A stretch of DNA of 64,000 bases from contig NZ_CP123961.1 in the NCBI RefSeq assembly GCF_036327415.1, forward strand, positions 1,240,001-1,304,000, written 5' to 3'. The notes under the pieces were generated by a model that had not been told where the DNA came from, searched no databases, and was given only the letters and a program-made list of their open reading frames with translations. This DNA is from Bartonella grahamii subsp. shimonis (GTDB lineage Bacteria; Pseudomonadota; Alphaproteobacteria; Rhizobiales; Rhizobiaceae). A program made the translations under genes and the position numbers. Of the stretch, positions 1-9,708 are shown in pieces. Each line of letters opens with the position of its first letter. Within the stretch, counting starts at the first letter, position 1.

Positions 1-1608
1 AATACGTATAAAATTTCTTTCGTTCTTGATGAAGGTGTGCGCTATAAAATTAGTGATATTCAGGTTGAAAGTGACGTTGATGGAATTGATGTTCAATCTG
101 TGAAAAGGATGCTTAAAACCCAGCCAGGTGGTGTTTATAGTGCAGAAGATATTGAACAGTCTGTTGCAATTATTAATAACAAGGTCGCTGATTCTGGATA
201 TGCTTTTGCTAAAGTTGAACCGCGGGGAAATCGTAATTTAGCAAATCATACAATTTCAATTTTATATAATATTGAACAGGGTACACGTGCTTATATTCAG
301 CGTATTGATATACGTGGCAATGAGAAAACGCGTGATTACGTCATTCGCCGTGAGATTGATTTAAACGAAGGAGATGCTTACAATCAAACTTTATTACAGC
401 GGGCAAAACGTCGTCTAGAAAGTTTAGGTTTCTTCAAAGCCGTTAATATTTCAATGGTTCCCACAGATCAATCTGACCAAGTTATTTTGGTGATAGATGT
501 CGTTGAAGCTTCAACAGGAGACCTCTCTCTTTCTGGAGGATATACAACGGGGGGAACAAGTCCTGGTATGTCACTTGAAGTTTCTGTTACTGAACGTAAT
601 CTTGGGGGACGTGGTCAATATGTTCGTTTAGGATTAGGTGCGGGGCAAGAAAAATCTCGTAATTATAATTTATCATTTGTTGATCCTTATTTCTTAGGAT
701 ATCGTTTATCTGCTGGCGTTGATGTTTTTCGCAGTACTTATCGTGCTGATAAAGCCTATGATGTACGACAGACAGGTGGATCGCTGCGGTTTTCATTGCC
801 TATTAATAATCAATTATCTGCCAATCTAGCTTATTCTTATGTGCAGGAAGAATATGATTTTGGCGGAGAGTATGATTTTGACAAAGAGAGTGACGTAATA
901 GAATTATATGGGAAATATTCTGGTGCGATTGTTCAAGCTGCAAAACAAAGTCCTTGGAAACGTTCATCAATTAGTTATGGTTTCACCTATAATACGATTG
1001 ATGATATGAAATCTCCCCATGATGGGTGGTATGTGCATCTTCTTCAGGAATATGCAGGGCTTGGTGGGAGTGCAAAGTTCTTGAAGACCACGGGTAAGGC
1101 GATGATGTACAAGACTCTTTCTGATCAGAAGGATATTGTTGGTTTGCTTTCCTTTGGGGGTGGTTATCTCCATGAAATAGGCAAAGAAGGTGTCCGTATT
1201 TTCGATATGTTTAAAGCGAATACTGATATGATTCGAGGGTTCAAATATAATGGAATAGGTCCCCGTCAGGTTTCCAGTAAGGGTGAAGTTTATTTTTTGG
1301 GGGGAACAACATATATGAATGCGACTGCTGAAGTACAGTTTCCTATCCCTGTTGTGCCTGAAGGGTTCGGGTTGCGCGGTGCTTTATTTGCGGATATTGC
1401 CACGCTTTATGGCAATAATTATAAAGCCGTTTTTAAGGGTGAACCGTCTGTTACCAATACCAAAAGTGCTTGGCGTTCATCTGCAGGTGTGAGTTTGATG
1501 TGGGATTCTCCGTTTGGTCCTTTGCGTTTTGATTATGCCTGGCCAATAACGAAGCAGGAAGGTGATCGTTTGCAACAATTGAACTTTGGTATTTCTACGA
1601 AGTTCTGA
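1..1608 (+). CDS. bamA: Outer membrane assembly factor BamA, 3' part (5' end outside window)
   Basis: BamA is the central subunit of the outer-membrane beta-barrel assembly machine; it folds and inserts porins and other barrels. The reading frame is open from base 1, so the 535 codons seen are the C-terminal part of a protein normally near 780-800 residues. The first 175 or so residues are POTRA domains. The last one contains the segment IRGNEKTRDYVIRRE followed by LESLGFFK. From GDLSLSGGYTTGG onward the sequence is a 16-strand barrel of the Bac_surface_Ag family. The conserved loop-6 motif is visible as MIRGFKYNGIGPR. The protein ends in FGISTKF, with the terminal aromatic residue typical of BAM substrates. 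It heads the lpxD-fabZ-lpxA-lpxI-lpxB run, the usual alphaproteobacterial order. A GTG at 37 is in frame but is not a real start. Confidence 0.96.
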   Translation, partial: NTYKISFVLDEGVRYKISDIQVESDVDGIDVQSVKRMLKTQPGGVYSAEDIEQSVAIINNKVADSGYAFAKVEPRGNRNLANHTISILYNIEQGTRAYIQRIDIRGNEKTRDYVIRREIDLNEGDAYNQTLLQRAKRRLESLGFFKAVNISMVPTDQSDQVILVIDVVEASTGDLSLSGGYTTGGTSPGMSLEVSVTERNLGGRGQYVRLGLGAGQEKSRNYNLSFVDPYFLGYRLSAGVDVFRSTYRADKAYDVRQTGGSLRFSLPINNQLSANLAYSYVQEEYDFGGEYDFDKESDVIELYGKYSGAIVQAAKQSPWKRSSISYGFTYNTIDDMKSPHDGWYVHLLQEYAGLGGSAKFLKTTGKAMMYKTLSDQKDIVGLLSFGGGYLHEIGKEGVRIFDMFKANTDMIRGFKYNGIGPRQVSSKGEVYFLGGTTYMNATAEVQFPIPVVPEGFGLRGALFADIATLYGNNYKAVFKGEPSVTNTKSAWRSSAGVSLMWDSPFGPLRFDYAWPITKQEGDRLQQLNFGISTKF

Positions 1609-1673
1609 TTTGAGCGATTTTAAGAAGGAAAAACTTGAAGAGAATAGCTTAAGCTGGGAGAGAAAGTGTTTTG

Positions 1674-2720
1674 ATGGCGGATACATTTTTTTTTACGCCG
1701 TCCCGGCGATTGACAGTTGCAAATGTTGCTGAGTTGACGGGTGCAAAGCTTCTTAATCCAGAGTTTTCTCATAAAGTTATCAATACTCTTTCTTCACTTG
1801 AGAGTGCTGTGGAAGGTTCTCTTGTTTTTGTAGAGCGTCGGAAGTTTTCTGATGCATTACTGGACAGTTCTGCTGTTGCTGTTTTTTGTACGAATGAGGT
1901 TGTTTTTAAAGTTCCCGAAACTATGGCAATTTTGGTGACATCCACACCACAGCGTGACTTTGCTCAGATTGGTCGTATTTTGTTTCCAGATTCTGTCAAG
2001 CCAATGCCTTGGTTGGGACCGAAGGGGATTTCATCGCATGCACATATTCATCCAACGGCTAAGTTGGCACATGATGTGTGTATTGAAGCGGGAGCTGTTA
2101 TTGGTAAAAATGTTGAGATTGGTGCAGGAACGCTTATTTCATCCACAGCTGTTATCGGTGAAAATTGCCGTATTGGATGTGATTGCTATATTGCTCCTAA
2201 GGTAACAGTTCAGTGTTCTATAATAGGTGATAAGGTTCAGCTTTATCCTGGTGCTTGCATTGGGCAAGATGGTTTTGGTTATGTTGGGGGCGTTTTTGGA
2301 ATCGAGAAAATTCCACAACTTGGTCGCGTTATTATTGAGGATGGTGTAGAAGTTGGTGCGAACACGACAATTGATCGTGGGACATTTCAAGATACTGTTA
2401 TTGGTGAAGGAAGCAAGATTGATAATCTTGTACAAATTGCCCACAATGTAAAAATTGGCCGCTATTGTCTTATTGCCGCTCAATGTGGCATTGCGGGAAG
2501 TACATCTATAGGGGATATGTCTCAGCTTGGCGGAGGTGTTGGAGTAGCCGACCACATCATAATAGGTAAATGTGTTCAGATTGCTGCTCGTAGTGGTGTT
2601 ATGAATGACATTCCGGATGGCGAAAAATGGGGAGGTAGTCCAGCGCGACCATTTAAACAATGGTTTCGTGAAGTAGCGACGTTGCGCAGTATGGGAAAAG
2701 TTAAAAAGGAGAAACGCTGA
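1674..2720 (+). CDS. lpxD: UDP-3-O-(3-hydroxyacyl)glucosamine N-acyltransferase LpxD
   Basis: LpxD adds the second, N-linked hydroxyacyl chain in lipid A synthesis, using acyl-ACP in the cytoplasm. The 348-residue length is normal. An N-terminal uridine-binding domain (about 1-100, beginning [17 protein letters not shown]) is followed by a left-handed beta-helix of hexapeptide repeats (about 105-310; for example VEIGAGTLI and [15 protein letters not shown]). The presumed catalytic histidine lies in [16 protein letters not shown] at 1671 lies directly before the ATG at 1674; the ATG is preferred, with a purine-rich GGGAGAG upstream. The gene follows bamA by 65 bases, and fabZ starts one base after its stop, so the two are probably translationally coupled. 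Confidence 0.96.
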   Translation: MADTFFFTPSRRLTVANVAELTGAKLLNPEFSHKVINTLSSLESAVEGSLVFVERRKFSDALLDSSAVAVFCTNEVVFKVPETMAILVTSTPQRDFAQIGRILFPDSVKPMPWLGPKGISSHAHIHPTAKLAHDVCIEAGAVIGKNVEIGAGTLISSTAVIGENCRIGCDCYIAPKVTVQCSIIGDKVQLYPGACIGQDGFGYVGGVFGIEKIPQLGRVIIEDGVEVGANTTIDRGTFQDTVIGEGSKIDNLVQIAHNVKIGRYCLIAAQCGIAGSTSIGDMSQLGGGVGVADHIIIGKCVQIAARSGVMNDIPDGEKWGGSPARPFKQWFREVATLRSMGKVKKEKR

Positions 2721-2721
2721 T

Positions 2722-3189
2722 ATGATCAGCAGTGAAAAGACTAAAAACTTAGAGGCTGTCGATATTGAAAAACTATTATCAATATTACCGCACCGTTATC
2801 CATTTTTATTAGTCGATCGTATCGTTGATATTGATGGTGAACAGGGAGCTATTGGTATTAAAAATATAACGATTAATGAGCCGCATTTTACGGGACATTT
2901 TCCCGCGAAGCCTGTTATGCCTGGAGTTTTGATTTTAGAAGCTATGGCACAAACGGCAGGAGCAATAGCTCTTTTAAATTTAGGCAATAAGCAAACAAAT
3001 TTAGTTTACCTTATGACGGTTGATAATGCGAAATTTCGTAAGCCGGTTATGCCTGGTGATCAGCTCAAGATTCATGTTCAGCTTTTGAAAAAAAGGTCTG
3101 GTATGAGACGTTTTTCGTGTGTTGCAAAAGTAGAAGATGTCCGCGTCGCTGAAGCAGAAATTGCTGCGATGATTGTCGAAGAAGAATAA
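2722..3189 (+). CDS. fabZ: 3-hydroxyacyl-ACP dehydratase FabZ
   Basis: FabZ dehydrates 3-hydroxyacyl-ACP in fatty-acid elongation and so competes with LpxA and LpxD for the same substrate pool. The 155-residue hot-dog fold shows the family hallmarks: [13 protein letters not shown] with the catalytic histidine, and [20 protein letters not shown] with the catalytic glutamate on the central helix. The start at 2722 sits one base past the lpxD stop, with the AAAGGAG of the lpxD 3' end serving as ribosome binding site. Its place between lpxD and lpxA is conserved in many Gram-negative bacteria and links membrane fatty-acid supply to lipid A. Confidence 0.97.
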   Translation: MISSEKTKNLEAVDIEKLLSILPHRYPFLLVDRIVDIDGEQGAIGIKNITINEPHFTGHFPAKPVMPGVLILEAMAQTAGAIALLNLGNKQTNLVYLMTVDNAKFRKPVMPGDQLKIHVQLLKKRSGMRRFSCVAKVEDVRVAEAEIAAMIVEEE

Positions 3190-3213
3190 ACGATATTTGA
3201 TGGGAATTTAAAA

Positions 3214-4008
3214 ATGTCCGGTACGAAAATCCATCCAACTGCTCTTGTGGAGAAGGGAGCGCAGCTTGGTGAGAATGTACGCGTTGGACCATTTTGCCAT
3301 ATTAGTTCAGAGGCTGTTATTGGTGATGAATGTAGTTTGACAAGTCATGTTGTGATAATGGGAAAGACAACGTTAGGAGCCAAGAGTAAAGTATTTTCTC
3401 ATGCTGTTTTGGGCGCAGAACCGCAAAATAATAAACATAAAGGAGGGGCTACAACTCTTTCTATTGGTAAGAATTGTACGATTCGTGAAGGTGTAACAAT
3501 GCATAGAGGCTCCGATTCGAGTGTAGGGATGACAGTTGTTGGTGATAATTGCCAATTTTTTTGTTATGCGCATATCGCTCACGATTGTTATGTAGGCAAT
3601 CATGTAACATTTGCCAATAATGCCATGATTGCTGGTCATGTTACTATTGGTGATTATGTGATTATCGGTGGCGGTGCTGCTGTTCATCAATTTGTTCGTG
3701 TTGGACATCATGCATTTATCGGCGGCGTATCTGCACTGGTTGGTGATCTGATACCTTATGGAACAGCTGTTGGTGTGCAAGCAAAACTTGCTGGACTCAA
3801 TATTATTGGCATGAAGCGTGCAGGACTTGAGCGTCAAGATATTCATGCACTCCGTCATGCGGTTGCGATGCTTTTTGATCATAGCAAACCATTTAAAGAG
3901 CGTGTTAGTGATGTTGCTTCTTTCTATTCTTCTTCTCAGTCTGTTGCTGACGTTGTTAATTTTATTAAAGAAGAGGGAAAGCGTTTTTATTGTACACCAA
4001 AATTTTAA
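3214..4008 (+). CDS. lpxA: UDP-N-acetylglucosamine O-acyltransferase LpxA
   Basis: LpxA makes the first committed step of lipid A synthesis, moving a 3-hydroxyacyl chain from ACP onto UDP-GlcNAc. The 264 residues are a typical length. Residues 5-190 are hexapeptide repeats forming the left-handed beta-helix (IHPTALVEKGAQLGENV and similar), and the C-terminal quarter is the helical domain. The catalytic histidine is expected in FCYAHIAHDCYVGNHV. The gene begins 24 bases after fabZ. Long reading frames on the opposite strand here are shadows of the repeat codons. Confidence 0.97.
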   Translation: MSGTKIHPTALVEKGAQLGENVRVGPFCHISSEAVIGDECSLTSHVVIMGKTTLGAKSKVFSHAVLGAEPQNNKHKGGATTLSIGKNCTIREGVTMHRGSDSSVGMTVVGDNCQFFCYAHIAHDCYVGNHVTFANNAMIAGHVTIGDYVIIGGGAAVHQFVRVGHHAFIGGVSALVGDLIPYGTAVGVQAKLAGLNIIGMKRAGLERQDIHALRHAVAMLFDHSKPFKERVSDVASFYSSSQSVADVVNFIKEEGKRFYCTPKF

Positions 4009-4040
4009 GGTGATAGAATAAAAGAACATAAGGATTAAAA

Positions 4041-4913
4041 ATGCCTATTTGGGGAACCAGAAGTTTTCTTTCCGGCCGTACTGCTGTTATAGCAGGAAAT
4101 GGTGTTCTACCAATTACTGTTGCGCAGGCTCTTGAGAAGAATGGAGAGAATCCTTTTCTTGTGCTTTTGCGTGGTGAGGCAGATTCTGTTCTTTATCGCT
4201 ATGAGCATTGCGAGTTATCAATTGTAGAGCTAGCGCGACTCGTTAAAATCTTAAAAGAGGCTAGAGTTTATAATGTTGTTTTGGCAGGTGGTGTGAAAAA
4301 GCGCCCACTTCTTAAACAATTGCGACTGGACTGGACAACATTTTTAGCTCTTCCTAAGTTAATCGGAGCTTTGAAAAGAGGGGATGATGCGTTATTAAAA
4401 GCTTTTATACGGGTTATTGAAGCATACGGCTTTTGTGTTATCGGTGCTCATGAAATAGTCCCAGATCTTTTAGCTCCCATAGGATTTAATTTAACAGTAC
4501 GGCGTGCTACTCCAAAAGAGAAAAAAGATATTTTTTTAGCAGCAGAAGCAGCAAAGCTTTTAGGTCAATTAGATATCGGGCAAGCCGTTGTCGTTGTTCA
4601 AGGAAGGGTGATTGCACTGGAGGGCGCTGAGGGAACTGATAATATGTTGTGGCGTGTTTGTGAAATGCGAGAAAGAGGGCAAATTCCCCTTAAAGGTGGC
4701 ATTCTTGTAAAATGTGCAAAACCACAACAGGATAATCGCGTTGATTTGCCATCAATTGGGCCCGCGACAATAATGAATATTGCAAAGAGTGGTTTATCTG
4801 GTGTTGCGGTGGAAGCAAATAGAAGTCTAATATTATCGGTGAAAACAACAATAGAAAAAGCCAACAAATATTCTCTATTTATAGAAACATTCGAAAAGTT
4901 TGGTCATGAGTAA
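4041..4913 (+). CDS. lpxI: UDP-2,3-diacylglucosamine pyrophosphatase LpxI (DUF1009 family)
   Basis: LpxI hydrolyses UDP-2,3-diacylglucosamine to lipid X; in alphaproteobacteria it replaces the unrelated LpxH. The 290-residue protein matches the family in length and layout: an N-terminal domain starting with RTAVIAGNGVLPITVA, and a C-terminal catalytic domain containing QAVVVVQGRVIALEGAEGTD and LVKCAKPQQDNRVDLPSIGP. It lies between lpxA and lpxB, as in Caulobacter and Brucella, and its last codons overlap the lpxB start by 8 bases, suggesting coupled translation. An AAGGATT ribosome binding site precedes the ATG. Confidence 0.94.
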   Translation: MPIWGTRSFLSGRTAVIAGNGVLPITVAQALEKNGENPFLVLLRGEADSVLYRYEHCELSIVELARLVKILKEARVYNVVLAGGVKKRPLLKQLRLDWTTFLALPKLIGALKRGDDALLKAFIRVIEAYGFCVIGAHEIVPDLLAPIGFNLTVRRATPKEKKDIFLAAEAAKLLGQLDIGQAVVVVQGRVIALEGAEGTDNMLWRVCEMRERGQIPLKGGILVKCAKPQQDNRVDLPSIGPATIMNIAKSGLSGVAVEANRSLILSVKTTIEKANKYSLFIETFEKFGHE

Positions 4914-6102
4914 TTGTTTCTTAAAGATTGCTGTGGTTTCAGGTGAGGAATCTGGTGATTTACTTGCGTCCGATTTAATTTCTTGTTTATCACAACAGAT
5001 AGGATACAATATTCATTTGATTGGTGTTGGGGGAAGGCATTTAAAGGCATTAGGTTTAAAAAGCTTTTTTGATCCCCATGATATTGCTTTAGTAGGCTTA
5101 AAGGAGGTATTGAAAAAACTGCCATTGTTGTTGCTACATATTCGCAATTTATCCAAATTTATTGCACAAGAACAACCTGATTGTTTAATTATTATTGATA
5201 GCCCTGATTTCACGCATCGTGTTGCAAAAAAGGTACATGCTTTAGCGCCTTCTATTCCTATCATTAAATATGTTGCACCAACCGTTTGGGCATGGAGGGC
5301 AGAGCGTGCAAAAGCTATGTGTGGATTTGTTGATCATGTTTTAGCGGTTTTTCCTTTTGAAGAAAAGGTTATGCAAGATTTGGGAGGCCCTGCCACAACC
5401 TATGTTGGACATCGTCTTTTGACATATCCCCCCCTTTTAAGAGTTCAGTCAGAAAAAAAACGCCAATTAGAACAAAGAAGTTTGATCAATATACAAACAT
5501 CATCGCCTACATTAGTTATCTTACCAGGATCACGTAATTTAGAAATTCGTTCCTTAATGCCTATTTTTCGAGAAACAGTAGAGATTCTTATACAACGTAT
5601 TCCTCATTTACGTATTATTTTACCAACCTTACCACGTTTAGCAGATAAAATTCGTGATTTTGTACAAGGTTGGAAAAGCAAAGTGGAAATTGTAGTTGGT
5701 GAAGATGCAAAATGGCGTGCTTTTGAACAAGCAGATGTTGCACTTGCAGCATCTGGAACGATTTCACTTGAATTAACATTAGCTAAAATTCCAATGGTCC
5801 TTTGCTATAAACTTGATCATTTTTCTAAATTCTTTATTTTCCCTAAAATAATGTTATGGAGTGCAGCTCTTCCCAATATTATTTCTGATAAGCCTATTGT
5901 ACCGGAATATTTTGATGAATTTCTACGTCCAGGCATGTTAGCAAGACAAGTAGAACAACTTTTATATAATCCTTTAATACGACAGGCACAACTCGATGCT
6001 TTTGAGATTGTAGAACAGAAAATGAAAACTGAAGTACCATCGGGGGTTGTTGGCGCACAAACAATTATCACTCTTTTAAAAAGCAGAAATAAAATTGTAT
6101 AA
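4906..6102 (+). CDS. lpxB: Lipid-A-disaccharide synthase LpxB
   Basis: LpxB condenses UDP-2,3-diacylglucosamine with lipid X to form the tetra-acylated disaccharide 1-phosphate at the inner face of the inner membrane. The 398-residue protein is a GT-B glycosyltransferase of family 19. It shows VVSGEESGDLLASDLI near the N terminus, IKYVAPTVWAWRAERAK in the middle and the nucleotide-binding segment LAASGTISLELTLAKIPMV near the C terminus. I chose the ATG at 4906, which overlaps the lpxI stop, over a TTG at 4900. It is the last gene of the lipid A run and converges on the ABC importer operon with a gap of about 20 bases. Confidence 0.96.
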   Translation: MSNCFLKIAVVSGEESGDLLASDLISCLSQQIGYNIHLIGVGGRHLKALGLKSFFDPHDIALVGLKEVLKKLPLLLLHIRNLSKFIAQEQPDCLIIIDSPDFTHRVAKKVHALAPSIPIIKYVAPTVWAWRAERAKAMCGFVDHVLAVFPFEEKVMQDLGGPATTYVGHRLLTYPPLLRVQSEKKRQLEQRSLINIQTSSPTLVILPGSRNLEIRSLMPIFRETVEILIQRIPHLRIILPTLPRLADKIRDFVQGWKSKVEIVVGEDAKWRAFEQADVALAASGTISLELTLAKIPMVLCYKLDHFSKFFIFPKIMLWSAALPNIISDKPIVPEYFDEFLRPGMLARQVEQLLYNPLIRQAQLDAFEIVEQKMKTEVPSGVVGAQTIITLLKSRNKIV

Positions 6103-6122
6103 ATAAAGCAATATGTTAATGA

Positions 6123-6896
6123 TTAATATTTAATTTTAGCAAGAAAATTACAAGCACGTTGGCTTTTAGGATTGGTAAAAAATTCTTCAGAGGCTGTATC
6201 TTCAACAATTTTTCCATTTTCTAGAAAGAGTATTCTTTCTGAGACTTTACGTGCGAAGCCCATTTCATGGGTAACACAAAGCATTGTGATCCCTGTATCG
6301 GCCAATCGAGCCATCACTTCCAAAACTTCTCCCACACTTTCTGGATCAAGAGCAGAGGTTGGTTCATCAAAAAGCATGACTTCAGGCTCCATACAAAGTG
6401 CACGGGCAATCGCAACGCGTTGTTGTTGCCCACCAGAAAGTTGTAAAGGATATTTTTCACAATGTTTTTCAATACCAACATGCGTTAAGTAACGAATTGC
6501 CCGTTCTTGTGCTTGTTGTTTGGAAAGCCCTTGAACTGTCATAGGTGCTAAAATACAATTTTGTATAACGTTCATGTGGGGAAATAAATTAAAGTTTTGA
6601 AAGACCATTCCTATCTTACGAAGCACATTTTTCTGCTGTTGTACAGGAGCGGTATGGATATCAACGTTATGGATACAGATTGAACCTTTTTGTGCTTGTT
6701 CTAATTGATTAATACAACGAATTAACGTTGATTTTCCTGATCCGGATGGTCCACAAATAACAATATGTTCACCCGCTTGAACATTAAAGTTAATATCATG
6801 TAGAACCTGAAAGTTTCCATACCATTTATTTAGATTTCGAATAGAGATCACAGGGTTCTTACTGGGAGAGGTCGATTTATTATTTTTCAAATTCAT
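6123..6896 (-). CDS. Polar amino-acid ABC transporter, ATP-binding protein
   Basis: This is the ATPase of an amino-acid importer of the GlnQ/HisP/ArtP group. All motifs are intact: Walker A GPSGSGKST, Q-loop MVFQNFNLFPHMNV, signature LSGGQQQRVAIARAL, Walker B VMLFDEPTSALD and the switch histidine in LCVTHEMGF. The 257 residues include a slightly long N-terminal leader (to about residue 15) before the conserved VISIRNLNKWYG. It is the last gene of a - strand operon, in order: binding protein, two permeases, ATPase. The exact amino-acid substrate cannot be told from the ATPase. The gene ends about 20 bases from the convergent lpxB stop. Confidence 0.95.
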   Translation of the reverse strand: MNLKNNKSTSPSKNPVISIRNLNKWYGNFQVLHDINFNVQAGEHIVICGPSGSGKSTLIRCINQLEQAQKGSICIHNVDIHTAPVQQQKNVLRKIGMVFQNFNLFPHMNVIQNCILAPMTVQGLSKQQAQERAIRYLTHVGIEKHCEKYPLQLSGGQQQRVAIARALCMEPEVMLFDEPTSALDPESVGEVLEVMARLADTGITMLCVTHEMGFARKVSERILFLENGKIVEDTASEEFFTNPKSQRACNFLAKIKY

Positions 6897-6975
6897 CTCA
6901 TTTTATTCTTTCATTGATGAATAACTTGATTAATTCAATATTTTGGTTTGGTAAAGTTTTTTATGATCATTTTAT

Positions 6976-7683
6976 TTACCGTAAATATCGAGTAAGGCGC
7001 TGTTCTATAAAAACAATAAAACGATGAATGAGTTCAACGATAAAGAGATAGATAAGAGCAGCCCAAACGTAAACTTGAAAATCGAAAGTCCGTGAATAAG
7101 TGAGTTTAGCAACCCCCATTAAATCATAAACAGTAATAAGTGAGGCAATAGCACTAGATTTAATCATTAAAATCAACTCATTTCCTAGGGGGCGTAATGC
7201 TACAATCATTGCTTGTGGAAGAATAACTCTAAAAAATGTGACAGAGCTACTTAGCCCTAAAGCTTTTGATGCTTCACGTTGCCCAATTGTTACGGATAGA
7301 AAACTTCCTTTAAAGATCTCAGATTGATAGGCAGCAGAATTGAGTGTAAAAATAAAAAGACAACAATACCACGCGTTTTGAAAAAACCACCATAGTCCTA
7401 CCTGTTGCCAAAAACTGTTCATTGAACCAAGCCCATAATAAAAAAGGAAGAGTTGAGCTAATAAAGGAGAGCCACGGAAAAAATAGACATAAGCATTTGC
7501 ACAATATTGTAAAAATGTATTTTTTGATACACGTGCAAAAGCGATAAGCATACCAAGAAAAAAACCAAGAGAACAAGAAATAGAAACAAGCTCAACAGTA
7601 ACAATAAAGCCATTAATAAATTTTGGTCCATAATGGTTTAAAAGATCAGGATTGAAAAGGAAATAAAGCCACTCAGGAATCAT
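6976..7683 (-). CDS. Polar amino-acid ABC transporter permease (HisM/GlnP type)
   Basis: One of two inner-membrane permease subunits of the importer. The 235-residue sequence has about five hydrophobic helices. The cytoplasmic EAA loop that contacts the ATPase reads REASKALGLSSSVTFFRVILPQA, in which the EAA and G residues are conserved. FRGSPLLAQLFLFYYG is the usual HisMQ segment before it. The start codon overlaps the stop of the upstream permease by 4 bases (7680-7683), so the pair is translated together and probably forms the heterodimeric channel. Confidence 0.94.
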   Translation of the reverse strand: MIPEWLYFLFNPDLLNHYGPKFINGFIVTVELVSISCSLGFFLGMLIAFARVSKNTFLQYCANAYVYFFRGSPLLAQLFLFYYGLGSMNSFWQQVGLWWFFQNAWYCCLFIFTLNSAAYQSEIFKGSFLSVTIGQREASKALGLSSSVTFFRVILPQAMIVALRPLGNELILMIKSSAIASLITVYDLMGVAKLTYSRTFDFQVYVWAALIYLFIVELIHRFIVFIEQRLTRYLR

Positions 7684-8417
7684 TGACGTAGCACCTTTTT
7701 ATAGCCTATTTGAGTGTATATTTCCAAATGGCGTAAGATTGCAGCAAAAACTGCTGAAAATAGCAAATAAAGTAAGCATGCTACAAGATAAAATAGCATG
7801 GGTTTATTGGTAGCAGCGACAGCTAAATTCGTTTGTCGCATGAGGTCAACAAGTGCGATGGTTGAAACAAGGGATGTATCTTTCAGTAAAGTAAGCCAAT
7901 TATTAGAAAGTCCAGGCAAGGCATTTCGGATGAGCTGAGGGAAGACAATACGAAAAAATGTGGTTGACCGTGAAAGTCCTAAAGCTTTAGCCGCTTCATA
8001 TTGATTTTTATCAAAAATATTAAATGCTCCAAGCCAAACTTCACAAGAAAAAGCTGCAAGAACCATACTAAGCGCAAGAACACCAGCAACAAAAGCATTG
8101 ATACTGAACATGATTTCAAGATTAAAATAATCAAAGACATTTTGAATAAGGCTTTGTAATCCGTAGTAAACTAAAAACAAAGTTAAAAGCTCTGGTAGCC
8201 CACGAAATACCGTTGAAAAGAGGCGTGCCATAGCTTTGGCCATCTTAATATTGGATCGAATCATCACTGCATTTAGAAGACCTAGAGGAAGCCCTAGAAG
8301 TCCACAACATAATGCCAACGACAATGTCATTCCTGCACTGGAAAGTATAACCGCTCCCCATCCACCATTGCTAAATGATAGCAATGCTAAATTTTCAATC
8401 ATTCTTGTGTTCCTCAT
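7680..8417 (-). CDS. Polar amino-acid ABC transporter permease (HisQ/GlnP type)
   Basis: Second permease subunit of the importer, 245 residues. It has the same architecture as its partner: an N-terminal helix pair, FRGLPELLTLFLVYYGLQ, and the ATPase-coupling loop YEAAKALGLSRSTTFFRIVFPQ. The two permeases share this loop but differ elsewhere, as expected for the two halves of a heterodimer. It lies 65 bases downstream of the first binding-protein gene and is probably expressed from the promoter in front of that gene. Confidence 0.94.
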   Translation of the reverse strand: MRNTRMIENLALLSFSNGGWGAVILSSAGMTLSLALCCGLLGLPLGLLNAVMIRSNIKMAKAMARLFSTVFRGLPELLTLFLVYYGLQSLIQNVFDYFNLEIMFSINAFVAGVLALSMVLAAFSCEVWLGAFNIFDKNQYEAAKALGLSRSTTFFRIVFPQLIRNALPGLSNNWLTLLKDTSLVSTIALVDLMRQTNLAVAATNKPMLFYLVACLLYLLFSAVFAAILRHLEIYTQIGYKKVLRQ

Positions 8418-8482
8418 GAAAGAGTTAGATAATATTTTTTAGAAATAACCAGCGGATATCTGTTAAATATTATATTGATAAT

Positions 8483-9235
8483 TTAATAGACATCACTTGT
8501 AAAATATTTTCTCATAATTTTCTCATAAGTTCCATCCAAACGAATTTCTTTTAGCGCCTTATTGAACTTATTTTTAAGATCATTATTATTTTGACGAAGT
8601 GCAATTGCAACAGGAAATTTTGTTTCTTCTAAAGTTCCTAGGAGCTTGCAGCAATCTTTTCCTTCATTTTTAAGCCAATTTAATGCTTGTAATTTATCAA
8701 CAATAATCACATCAAGTCGATGGTTTAAAAGATCACGATTCACTTCTATTGTGGAAGGGTAGAGTTTGATCTTCACCTCTTCAGAGGCATAATGATCTTC
8801 TGCATAGAAAGCCTGTGTTGTATTTGATTGTACACCAAGATTTTTACCTCTAAAGTCTTGGATCGAGATTTTTTTAATTCCCGAAGCTTTGGTAACAATA
8901 ACAGCCAGTGCTGTATCGTAGTAAGGATCTGTGAAGTCAATTTTTTGTAAGCGCTCTTTTGTGAGAGAGAGGGAAGCAATGATAGCATCATATTTTTTTG
9001 CAATAAGCCCAGGGATCATTCCCTCGAAGTCTTGTGTGACAATAGTACACTCAACATTCATTTTTTTACAAAGCGCATAAGATATATCAATATCAAGTCC
9101 CTGTAATTTGTTATTTGAGTCAATATAACTAAAGGGAGGGTAGGTGCCTTCACTCGCAATTTTTAATGTTTTCGCATCAGCCAATTGGGTGAATAATGCG
9201 GCGCTTATTATAAGAGCTACTGTTAATAGTTTCAT
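8483..9235 (-). CDS. Amino-acid ABC transporter substrate-binding protein (copy 1, operon-linked)
   Basis: Periplasmic receptor of the importer, SBP family 3. The 250 residues start with a signal peptide (about 1-21, cleavage near LADA-K), then KTLKIASEGTYPPFSYID, the family signature, and DIDISYALCKKMNVEC. Residues near YDAIIASLSLTKER and IDFTDPYYDTALAVIV form the ligand cleft. It is directly upstream of the permease genes. A very similar paralogue lies 470 bases further upstream. The two differ mainly at the signal peptide, around SLSLTKER/SLSPTKER, and in the C-terminal third. The family points to a cationic or polar amino acid, but the ligand is not readable from sequence. Confidence 0.94.
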   Translation of the reverse strand: MKLLTVALIISAALFTQLADAKTLKIASEGTYPPFSYIDSNNKLQGLDIDISYALCKKMNVECTIVTQDFEGMIPGLIAKKYDAIIASLSLTKERLQKIDFTDPYYDTALAVIVTKASGIKKISIQDFRGKNLGVQSNTTQAFYAEDHYASEEVKIKLYPSTIEVNRDLLNHRLDVIIVDKLQALNWLKNEGKDCCKLLGTLEETKFPVAIALRQNNNDLKNKFNKALKEIRLDGTYEKIMRKYFTSDVY

Positions 9236-9281
9236 GATGTTCTCCTATTGGATAAGCGGGCAAATATGAAATCGTTATGTT

Positions 9282-9310
9282 TTTATAATCTGTAAGCTTT
9301 TTGGGAGCAA
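9282..9310 (-). promoter_or_regulatory. Sigma-70-like promoter before binding-protein copy 1
   Basis: Read on the - strand, TTGCTC (-35) is followed by a 17-base spacer and TATAAA (-10). The same two boxes with the same spacing occur before copy 2, inside a stretch of about 30 identical bases. Conservation between duplicated leaders supports function; no transcript data are available. Confidence 0.6.
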
Positions 9311-9708
9311 TTCAAAAATTTATTGATGCTTATTTTAGATCATTATGTTGGACATAATTATCAAAAAACTATCTTTTTTACAAAAAATAAATATCTTATT
9401 GCTTGTATGATAGCTTAATTTTCACGAAATGATTGATTAGATCATTTCGTGAGTAAAAACTGAGGATTTTTCTTGAAAATAAGGCGATTCAATTTGAACA
9501 TAAAAAATTAGATTTTGATACGATAAAAATACAACCTTATTGTTGTCATTAGATTCTATAAAATGTTTAAATATCGAGGAACAATTAAAAATTATTTTGA
9601 TAAATGTAAATTTTCTTATAAAAATACCGAATTTCAAATTATACTTGCATGCCCAATAAAGAGTTTAAAAATATTCTTTAAATATAAAGACTGAATTTTA
9701 ATTGATAT
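9311..9708. other. Intergenic, AT-rich, no gene seen
   Basis: The stretch between the two binding-protein genes. Its first 60 or so bases continue the leader duplicated before copy 2. The rest is AT-rich with only a short, unconvincing reading frame on the - strand (9437-9637). No RNA gene or clear terminator was recognised. Confidence 0.5.

Noticed and set aside
2139..2660. 173-codon frame on the - strand opposite lpxD
   Set aside because: Same reason: a mirror of the hexapeptide repeats, with no start context or family match.
3373..4029. Long frame on the - strand opposite lpxA (218 codons)
   Set aside because: It lies fully opposite a well supported gene and reflects the repeat codons of LpxA; the translation has no protein-like features.
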